This document shows, piece after piece, positions 26,355 through 32,731 of a DNA stretch of 41,742 nt; the first letter of the stretch is position 1; each line of letters opens with the position of its first letter. Both the position numbers and the translations under genes were made by a program. The DNA lies in the NCBI RefSeq assembly GCF_900167155.1, contig NZ_FUXU01000038.1:1-41742 (forward strand), written 5' to 3'. Below the pieces are notes generated by a model. The model saw nothing but the letters and a program-made list of their open reading frames with translations. It was not told the origin of the DNA and did not search any database. Source of the stretch: Enterovibrio nigricans DSM 22720. GTDB lineage: Bacteria > Pseudomonadota > Gammaproteobacteria > Enterobacterales > Vibrionaceae.

Positions 26355-27121
26355 TGAGCAAAGTATTTATGCCAGGCTGTAGCCTGCCGTCTTATTCGCC
26401 AGAGGGTGTAGCGGCGATTGCACAGCACCTGAAAAACGTATTTCCAGAAATGGGTGCGGTTCAAAAGTGCTGTGGTAAACCAACGGCAGCAGTAGGCCAA
26501 TACGAAAAATTTAAAGAGCGTTACGGTCAGCTGCAAGCGGACTTTGACAAGCTGGAAGCTGAAGAAGTGATCGTGGCATGTCAGAGCTGCTACGGCATGA
26601 TCAAGAAATCTGGCGGTACGCAAAAGCCTGTTTCTCTGTGGAAACTGCTGCCAGAAATCGGTCTTCCACCAGAATTGGTTGGCAAAGCAAAAGACAGTGA
26701 CGTGGTATTCACCATTCACGACTCTTGCTCAACCCGCTACGAGCGCGAACTGCAAGACGGTATCCGTTGGATCCTGAACGAACTGGGCTACAAAACAGCT
26801 GAGCCTGAGCACACGCGTGAAAACACGCGTTGTTGTGGCTTCGGCGGCATGGTTGTTCCTGCTAACCCAGGCGTCGCAACCCGCGTTGTTCAACGTCGCG
26901 TCGATGAGTTTGAAACTGACTTTGTTGTTGTTTACTGCTCTGCATGTCGCGCGTCAATGATGGGTGTTGGCACCAAGTCTTGGCACATCCTGGATCTGGT
27001 TTTCGGCCCAGTTGTTATGCAAAACAGCGAGCCACCAGTGAACGTGCTGGCAAGCCCTGCGAAAGCGTGGTTCAACCGCTACAAGTCAAAAGCTGGCCTG
27101 ATTAAGTGCATGTCAGTGTGA
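26354..27121 (+). CDS. Double-CCG-domain Fe-S protein, heterodisulfide reductase subunit B-like
   Basis: 255 residues; its ATG shares a base with the previous stop (TAATG). Two cysteine-rich CCG domains are seen. The first has PGCSLPSY, KCCGKPTA and ACQSCYGM; the second has HDSCSTRY, RCCGFGGM and YCSACRASM. This CX(n)CCGX(n)CXXC pattern is that of HdrB, GlpC and LutA/LldE proteins; in HdrB it binds non-cubane [4Fe-4S] clusters that cleave disulfides. The translational coupling to the FAD/Fe-S protein suggests a soluble complex carrying NAD(P)H electrons to a disulfide or related sulfur substrate. The substrate is inferred, not shown. Confidence 0.85.
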   Translation: MSKVFMPGCSLPSYSPEGVAAIAQHLKNVFPEMGAVQKCCGKPTAAVGQYEKFKERYGQLQADFDKLEAEEVIVACQSCYGMIKKSGGTQKPVSLWKLLPEIGLPPELVGKAKDSDVVFTIHDSCSTRYERELQDGIRWILNELGYKTAEPEHTRENTRCCGFGGMVVPANPGVATRVVQRRVDEFETDFVVVYCSACRASMMGVGTKSWHILDLVFGPVVMQNSEPPVNVLASPAKAWFNRYKSKAGLIKCMSV

Positions 27122-27124
27122 TTT

Positions 27125-27208
27125 AAAGAAGTCGCTGAGCAGAAAACTCATACGCACTATGACAGGGTCGAGGTTGTCTCCCTCGGCTCTTCCTCAGCGC
27201 GCTTCTTT
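27125..27208 (+). other. Long-range hairpin between the CCG-protein and TVP38 genes
   Basis: Outer arms aaagaagtcgctgag and ctcagcgcgcttcttt pair with one bulge; an inner arm pair (gagg/cctc) lies within the loop. It fills most of the 147-base gap and looks like a structured intercistronic RNA. It is not followed by a clean T run. Confidence 0.5.
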
Positions 27209-27268
27209 CCCCCTTTGGATAACACCTTTGGGCATAAAGAGTTTCAAAATATTTTCAGGTAAATCATC

Positions 27269-27946
27269 ATGAAATTTCTAAAAATCGGTATCGCGCTGCT
27301 GGTCGTAGCGTTAGCACTTTTCGCGGCAAAGCAAACGGGTATTCTTGAAATCATCACCGACATCAAGAGCCTGCAAGAGTGGATCGCAAGCTTCGGCGCA
27401 CTAGGTTATGTTGTTTTCGTTGCGGCATTCGTGTTTGCATGTGTGTTCCTGCTGCCTGGCAGTGCGTTCACCATTGTGGCGGGTATTGTGTTCGGCCCAA
27501 TCAAAGGCGGTATCCTTGCACTGCTTTCAGCGACTCTGGGCGCAGTTGTTGCATTCGTGATCGCTCGCTTCCTGCTGCGCAATACCATCATGAAGAAGTT
27601 TGGTGACAACCCAATCTTTAAGAAAATTGATGACGGTGTAGCGCAAAACGGTACTAGCTTCTTGATCCTGACCCGTCTGGTTCCTGTGTTTCCATTCAGC
27701 TTGCAAAACTACGCGTACGGTTTGACCAGTCTGAACCTGGGTACTTACGCGCTGGTTTCTCTGGTCACCATGGCGCCAGGTGCGTTTATCTTCGCTTACA
27801 TGGCGGGTGATATTGCAACGAATGGTGTGTCTGCAATGCTGCTGGTGAAATTCGCAGGTGCAGGTCTGGTGCTGTTTGGCATGTCTTTGATCCCGAAATA
27901 CATCGCCAAGAAAAAAGGCATCAACATGGACGACCTGGCGAAATAA
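27269..27946 (+). CDS. TVP38/TMEM64 (DedA/SNARE-associated) family membrane protein, YdjX/YdjZ-like
   Basis: 225 residues, with an N-terminal TM helix, a GYVVFVAAFVFACVFLLPGS segment, the family core GIVFGPIKGGILALLSATLG, then ARFLLRNTIMKKF, the conserved LTRLVPVFPFSLQNYAYG motif and a C-terminal TM helix. These inner-membrane proteins are found in all kingdoms; some DedA relatives move lipid carriers, but YdjX/YdjZ have no settled function. In E. coli, ydjX and ydjZ precede ynjABCDEF, so its place here before ynjBCD repeats that association. Confidence 0.88.
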   Translation: MKFLKIGIALLVVALALFAAKQTGILEIITDIKSLQEWIASFGALGYVVFVAAFVFACVFLLPGSAFTIVAGIVFGPIKGGILALLSATLGAVVAFVIARFLLRNTIMKKFGDNPIFKKIDDGVAQNGTSFLILTRLVPVFPFSLQNYAYGLTSLNLGTYALVSLVTMAPGAFIFAYMAGDIATNGVSAMLLVKFAGAGLVLFGMSLIPKYIAKKKGINMDDLAK

Positions 27947-27976
27947 CTTGCGCTGGCTTCAGAAGTGAATATTGTA

Positions 27977-28006
27977 TCGCTCCTTGCCGAAAGCAAGGGG
28001 CGATTT
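27977..28006 (+). terminator. Terminator-like hairpin between the TVP38 gene and ynjB
   Basis: Stem tcgctccttgc / gcaaggggcga (one G-T pair) with loop cgaaa, followed by tttt. It could reduce read-through into ynjBCD or separate two transcripts. Another small palindrome (aagtcc-gttat-ggactt, 28048-28064) follows it. Confidence 0.6.
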
Positions 28007-28092
28007 TCGCGTTTCAGAGCACTTAAAAATGTGTTCTATCAGTCAGTAAGTCCGTTATGGACTTGGTAGAGATAACAGAAGAATAACGCGCT

Positions 28093-29241
28093 ATGAAAAA
28101 ACTGATTTCTGCAATTGCTATGCTCTTGGCATCGTTTTCTGCACTCGCAATGGACCCAACGCAATGGCAGCAGGTTGAAGCCGATGCCGAAGGTCAACAT
28201 GTCTATTTTCATGCTTGGGGCGGTAGTCAGGAAATTAACCGCTACATCCACTGGGCGAAGAAAGAACTGCATCGTCGTTACGATGTCACGCTTCATCACG
28301 TTAAAGTCACCGACATTTCAGAAACCACCACGCGACTGATTGCAGAAAAAGCAGCAGGAAAAGAAGAGGGTGGCAGTGTTGATCTGATTTGGGTAAACGG
28401 CGAAAACTTTAAATCGTTGAAAGACAATAAGATGCTGTTTGGCCCGTTTGCTGAGTCGCTACCTAACTGGCAGTTTGTGGACACTAACTTACCTGTAACG
28501 GTCGACTTTTCCGAGCCAACAGATGGCTTAGAAGCACCGTGGGGCATGAGCCAACTTGTGTTTATCCATGACACCGACGTGTTGCCAAATCCACCACGCA
28601 GTTATGCTGACATGCTTAACTATGCCAAAGTGAACCCAAACCGTCTGACGTACCCGCGTCCGCCGGAATTTCATGGCACCAGTTTCCTTAAATCGCTGTT
28701 GATTGAACTGTCTCAAAACGATCCACGTCTGCAACAACCTGTATCAGACGCTGACTATGCAGTGCTGACCAAGCCGCTTTGGGATTACCTGAATGAATTC
28801 CACACCGTTGCATGGCGTGGTGGAAAACAATTCCCATCCGGCACAGCAGAAACGTTGCAATTGTTGGATGATGGCCAAATCGACTTAGCCATTACCTTTA
28901 ACCCGAACGCTGTGTATGCCGCTCATGCCTCAGGCAATTTAGCCGAATCTACCGTTGCTTATGCAATGGACTCCGGTGCGCTGTCCAACATCCACTACCT
29001 TGCAGTGCCTTGGAATGCCAATGCAAAAGCAGGCGCATTGGTTGCGGCTAACTTTTTGTTGAGTCCGGAAGCACAGTCGCGCAAGGGCAATATCGACATT
29101 TGGGGTGATCCTTCCGTGTTGAAATCTGATCACCTTTCAGGTTCAGCGAAAGAAAATAAACCGTTTAAATCGGTACAGGAAACGCACCCAAGTTGGCAGA
29201 GCGCCATTGAGAAAGAATGGCTGCAACGTTATGGAAGCTAA
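28093..29241 (+). CDS. ynjB: ABC transporter periplasmic substrate-binding protein YnjB
   Basis: 382 residues with a signal peptide (MKKLISAIAMLLASFSALAM). The mature protein is a class of binding protein near the iron/thiamine/spermidine group: VYFHAWGGSQEINRYIHWAK, GSVDLIWVNGENFKSLKDNK, LTYPRPPEFHGTSFLKSLLI and QLLDDGQIDLAITFNPNAVY. E. coli YnjB is 388 residues. It should deliver an unidentified ligand to YnjCD. The permease gene starts only 6 bases after its stop. The ligand of the YnjBCD system is not known to me; a sulfur compound is inferred from context. Confidence 0.88.
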   Translation: MKKLISAIAMLLASFSALAMDPTQWQQVEADAEGQHVYFHAWGGSQEINRYIHWAKKELHRRYDVTLHHVKVTDISETTTRLIAEKAAGKEEGGSVDLIWVNGENFKSLKDNKMLFGPFAESLPNWQFVDTNLPVTVDFSEPTDGLEAPWGMSQLVFIHDTDVLPNPPRSYADMLNYAKVNPNRLTYPRPPEFHGTSFLKSLLIELSQNDPRLQQPVSDADYAVLTKPLWDYLNEFHTVAWRGGKQFPSGTAETLQLLDDGQIDLAITFNPNAVYAAHASGNLAESTVAYAMDSGALSNIHYLAVPWNANAKAGALVAANFLLSPEAQSRKGNIDIWGDPSVLKSDHLSGSAKENKPFKSVQETHPSWQSAIEKEWLQRYGS

Positions 29242-29247
29242 TTGCTG

Positions 29248-30957
29248 ATGTTACGTGCGCTTTATTTCGTCATTATTCTTTGCTGCGTATTGCCGACGGC
29301 GTTTGGTTTGACGGGTGTGGTTGTGTCGTCGCTGGGCTACATTCCCCCACTCGACATGCACACGCTGACGCTAGGTGGCTTTGCCATGGTTTTTTCATGG
29401 GAAGGCGTGTGGCAATCCATCGGTATGACTGTGTGTTCGGCGATAGCCAGTACCTACCTTGCCTGTTTGATCACATTCGCGATTCTGCAGGCAAGCTGGG
29501 GAACGCGTTTCTGGCGCAATATTGAAGTCGCATTGTCGCCGCTGTTGGCTGTTCCTCATGTCGCGTTTGCGATTGGTTTTGCTTTTCTGTTCGCGCCGAC
29601 TGGCATCGGTGCGCGGCTATTAAGTTCGACGCTGGGTTATGATGCGTCCGCCCAAGGCGTTGAAGATCTTGCCTTGCTGGTGAAAGACCCCTACGCACTC
29701 GGTATGATTTTGATGCTTGCGCTCAAAGAAGTGCCTTTCCTGTTGCTGATGAGCATTTCCGTGCTGCAGCAGGTAAAGGTCAACCAGATTGAAAAGGTGA
29801 GTGCGTCCCTTGGCTACAGCCGTGCACAAGCATGGTGGAAGTGCGTATTCCCCCAATGGCTGGCAAAGCTGCGTTTCCCAATGTTGGCCGTCATGGCGTA
29901 TGGCCTGTCAGTGGTCGATGTTGCACTGATCATTGGACCGACGAATCCGCCGACGTTTGCTGTACTGGTTTGGCAGTGGTTTAACGATCCTGACTTGTCA
30001 CTATTGCCACGAGCTGCGGCGGGTGCGGTTGTCTTGTTTGCGATTTCGCTGCTGTTGATTGGTGTCGCGCGTTTTGTTGAATGGGGCATTACTAAAGGCG
30101 CACGAAGTTGGCAGTTCTCGGGCCGCTGTAGTGTTGCGCTTCCCGGTAAATCGGTTTTTACAACCTTGGCGGTGCTTTCGGTTCTGATGGTCCCCATCAT
30201 GTTTATCTGGAGTGTCGCACAGCGTTGGCGCTTCCCAGATTTGCTGCCCAGCCGTTATAGTTTGCGTTTCTGGGAATACGAGTGGACCTCTATTCTCAAT
30301 ACCGTTGAACAAAGCCTCGCGATCGCGATCTTTTGTGCTTCACTCGCGCTAATTATGGCGTTGCTCGCCCATGAATACCGTATTCGCTATCGCTTGCAAG
30401 TCCCGGGGTACGTCATTGCGGTACCTATGCTTATCCCACAACTTTCCGTGTTGTTTGGAATGCAAGTCGCGACCTTGTACGTGAATGCGGACGCGCACCA
30501 TCTTTGGGTGTGTTGGGCGCATGTGTTTTTCGCCTTTCCGTATGTGTATCTTTCGTTAGATGGCCCATGGCGCAGTTATGACGAACGCTTAACCCGTGCG
30601 GCATTGAGCTTAGGTAAGTCCCCACTTCGCGTCTGGTTTAGTGTGAAAATGCCCATTCTGTTACCTGCGATTGCGTTTGCGTGGGCAATTGGTATCAGCG
30701 TGAGTTTGGCGCAATACCTGCCAACCCTGATATTGGGCGCGGGACGCATTAGCACCATCACAACGGAAGCGGTCGCACTGTCGAGCGGCTTTGACCGTCG
30801 CGTGACGGCAATTTATGCCATTTGGCAGGCACTTCTGCCATTTATGTTCTTCTCTTTGGCGATATTAACCAGTCGTATCCAGCTGAAATATCGTCGGCTT
30901 TCTTCCCGGAGAAATATTCGCAATGAGCTTATGTCTCGAAAACCTCGCCATTCGTAA
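29248..30957 (+). CDS. ynjC: ABC transporter permease YnjC (two fused permease halves)
   Basis: 569 residues from the ATG at 29248; a TTG at 29242 is in frame but unnecessary. About 12 hydrophobic segments form two homologous binding-protein-dependent permease halves. EAA-type loops that contact the ATPase are visible as EKVSASLGYSRAQAWWKCVF in the first half and RAALSLGKSPLRVWFSVKMP in the second. E. coli YnjC is about 511 residues. The gene overlaps ynjD by 35 bp, so the permease and ATPase are coupled. It forms an inner-membrane importer with YnjB and YnjD. Confidence 0.88.
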   Translation: MLRALYFVIILCCVLPTAFGLTGVVVSSLGYIPPLDMHTLTLGGFAMVFSWEGVWQSIGMTVCSAIASTYLACLITFAILQASWGTRFWRNIEVALSPLLAVPHVAFAIGFAFLFAPTGIGARLLSSTLGYDASAQGVEDLALLVKDPYALGMILMLALKEVPFLLLMSISVLQQVKVNQIEKVSASLGYSRAQAWWKCVFPQWLAKLRFPMLAVMAYGLSVVDVALIIGPTNPPTFAVLVWQWFNDPDLSLLPRAAAGAVVLFAISLLLIGVARFVEWGITKGARSWQFSGRCSVALPGKSVFTTLAVLSVLMVPIMFIWSVAQRWRFPDLLPSRYSLRFWEYEWTSILNTVEQSLAIAIFCASLALIMALLAHEYRIRYRLQVPGYVIAVPMLIPQLSVLFGMQVATLYVNADAHHLWVCWAHVFFAFPYVYLSLDGPWRSYDERLTRAALSLGKSPLRVWFSVKMPILLPAIAFAWAIGISVSLAQYLPTLILGAGRISTITTEAVALSSGFDRRVTAIYAIWQALLPFMFFSLAILTSRIQLKYRRLSSRRNIRNELMSRKPRHS

Positions 30958-31585
30958 ATCAACCGGAGAGGAGCTTTTTTCATCCTTCAATATGCGTGTT
31001 GAAAAAGGCAAAATTCTTTGCTTGATGGGACCAAGCGGATGCGGAAAGTCCACATTGCTGGATGCAGTGGCAGGGCACTTATCTGGCGAATTTGCCTACA
31101 CGGGGCGTATTCGCTTGAATGAGGTGCTATTGGATGGCGTGCCGCCGCATAAGCGTGAAGTCGGCATTCTGTTTCAAGACGACCTTTTGTTTCCGCACTT
31201 GTGCGTTTGGGAGAACCTGGCATTTGCCTTACCTAACCACATTAAAGGCGAAGAGCGTCGTGACCGCGCGATGCAGGCGTTGAAAAACATCGCATTGTCC
31301 TCGTTGGCGGAGTCGTATCCCGATCAGATTTCGGGCGGGCAGCGCGCCCGTATCAGCTTGACTCGCATGTTGTTGGCAAAGCCGAAAGTTGCGTTGCTGG
31401 ACGAGCCTTTCAGCAAGCTGGATAAAACCCTGCGCACGCAATTTCGTGACTGGGTGGTAGAGCAGCTAAAAGAAGCGAATATCCCAGCGTTGATGGTCAC
31501 ACACGATATGGAAGATATTCCCCCAGGCAGTCAGCTTTTAAGCTGGCCGTGGAATACGGTACGTGAGGAAGTTACTCATGCTTGA
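30923..31585 (+). CDS. ynjD: ABC transporter ATP-binding protein YnjD
   Basis: 220 residues. Walker A is GPSGCGKSTL (about residue 34), the Q-loop is in VGILFQDDLLFPH, the signature is ISGGQRARISLTR, Walker B is VALLDEPFSKLD, and the switch His is in LMVTHDMEDIP. It lacks a C-terminal regulatory domain. It overlaps ynjC at its start and ynjF at its end, in the gene order of the E. coli cluster except that ynjE is missing between D and F. Confidence 0.92.
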   Translation: MSLCLENLAIRKSTGEELFSSFNMRVEKGKILCLMGPSGCGKSTLLDAVAGHLSGEFAYTGRIRLNEVLLDGVPPHKREVGILFQDDLLFPHLCVWENLAFALPNHIKGEERRDRAMQALKNIALSSLAESYPDQISGGQRARISLTRMLLAKPKVALLDEPFSKLDKTLRTQFRDWVVEQLKEANIPALMVTHDMEDIPPGSQLLSWPWNTVREEVTHA

Positions 31586-32189
31586 TAGTTTTGGAATAAA
31601 GGTGGTGCGTTGGCCGCTGTCACAAACGGCAAAACTGGTGGACAGTTTTGGCGTGACGGCTAACCAAACGACCGTGGCAGGTTTCTTGATTGGTTGTCTG
31701 GCATTACCGTCACTGATTTTCCAGCAATATGAACTCGCATTAGTGTTCATTTTGTTCAACCGCATGTTGGATGGCCTAGACGGTGCATTGGCCCGTATTC
31801 AGGGCGTGACAGACGCGGGCGGTTTTCTTGATATCAGTTTGGACTTTCTTTTCTATTCGCTGGTGCCGTTCGGTTTTATTCTTGCAAATCCTGAGCAGAA
31901 TGCAGTGGCGGGTGCATTTCTGATCTTCGCGTTTATCGGTACGGGAAGCAGTTTTCTGGCATTTGCCATTATGGCGGGTAAGCAGGGCATTGATGACCCT
32001 GTCTATAAAAACAAGTCGCTGTACTACATGACGGGATTGACGGAAGGCTCGGAGACCATTCTGTGCTTTATTGTTATGTGCGTTTTCCCTCAGTATTTCG
32101 TAGAGATTGCCTGTGTATTTGGTGCGATGTGTTGGTTTACCACCTCGTCACGAATTTACAATGGGTTTCAAACGCTCGCGAGATGTTAA
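31578..32189 (+). CDS. ynjF: CDP-alcohol phosphatidyltransferase family protein YnjF
   Basis: 203 residues from the ATG at 31578, overlapping ynjD by 8 bp. It has six or so hydrophobic segments and the family active-site motif DG-x2-AR-x8-G-x3-D-x3-D as LDGALARIQGVTDAGGFLDI and the following SLD. Enzymes of this family join a CDP-activated alcohol (diacylglycerol, for example) to a second alcohol in the inner membrane. The substrates of YnjF are unknown, as is the reason it sits with an ABC importer. A terminator follows at 32231. Confidence 0.88.
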   Translation: MLDSFGIKVVRWPLSQTAKLVDSFGVTANQTTVAGFLIGCLALPSLIFQQYELALVFILFNRMLDGLDGALARIQGVTDAGGFLDISLDFLFYSLVPFGFILANPEQNAVAGAFLIFAFIGTGSSFLAFAIMAGKQGIDDPVYKNKSLYYMTGLTEGSETILCFIVMCVFPQYFVEIACVFGAMCWFTTSSRIYNGFQTLARC

Positions 32190-32230
32190 CTGCTCAAATT
32201 CCGCCTCAAATTGTAAATTAATCCAGTTGA

Positions 32231-32260
32231 AACCCGCTATTTATGCGGGTTTTTTCTTTT
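32231..32260 (+). terminator. Rho-independent terminator at the end of the ynj block
   Basis: Stem aacccgc / gcgggtt with loop tatttat and a long T run. It separates the redox/ynj block from the PTS genes. Confidence 0.88.
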
Positions 32261-32334
32261 TTTGCTGCAATGTCACAGAATTATCCACTCCCCTCCTTAT
32301 TTCCGGTGACCCAATTCACACATTGATTTGTATG

Positions 32335-32424
32335 CGACTTTTGTCCAGTAAATGCTAGTTATTTCATCTGTTTGAAAGGCTGTGAAAGCAATAGCATAAG
32401 GCCATCCAAGTCATACAAAAGTCG
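32335..32424 (+). promoter_or_regulatory. Inverted repeat spanning the leader of the PTS genes
   Basis: Arms cgacttttgt (32335-32344) and acaaaagtcg (32415-32424) are exact complements 70 bases apart. The second arm ends five bases before the EIIB start codon, where no good Shine-Dalgarno is seen. If transcribed, the pairing could affect translation; it may also be an operator pair. Confidence 0.35.
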
Positions 32425-32429
32425 TGTTT

Positions 32430-32726
32430 ATGAAAGTTGTTGCTATCACCGCTTGCCACACTGGTATCGCTCATTGCTACATGGCCGCCGATCGCCTCGT
32501 CGAAGCAGCGCAAGCGCTTTCTATTCAAATAAAAGTAGAAACGCAGGGTGCCATGGGCATTGAAAACAAAATCTCTAAAAAAGAGTTTGATGAAGCAGAC
32601 CACATCTTGTTAGCAACCGAAATCACGCCCTCTGAGAGCGACCGTTACGAAGGTAAAAACCTGACAATCGTCTCCGTACAAGACGCACTCAATCAACCTA
32701 TCGCATTATTAAAAAAATTTAAGTGA
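32430..32726 (+). CDS. PTS fructose-type EIIB component
   Basis: 98 residues from the ATG at 32430 (a GTG two codons upstream is possible). The phosphorylation loop is ACHTGIAHCYMAADRL with Cys9; fructose EIIB proteins usually have ACPTGIAHTFMAAE, so the Pro and the second-half Thr are replaced. The rest (IKVETQGAMGIENKISKKEF, ADHILLATEI) is normal for EIIB(Fru). It takes phosphate from EIIA and passes it to a sugar bound by an EIIC permease, but no EIIC gene is adjacent. It nearly overlaps the next gene, which encodes its likely phosphate donor. Confidence 0.85.
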   Translation: MKVVAITACHTGIAHCYMAADRLVEAAQALSIQIKVETQGAMGIENKISKKEFDEADHILLATEITPSESDRYEGKNLTIVSVQDALNQPIALLKKFK

Positions 32727-32731
32727 ACACA

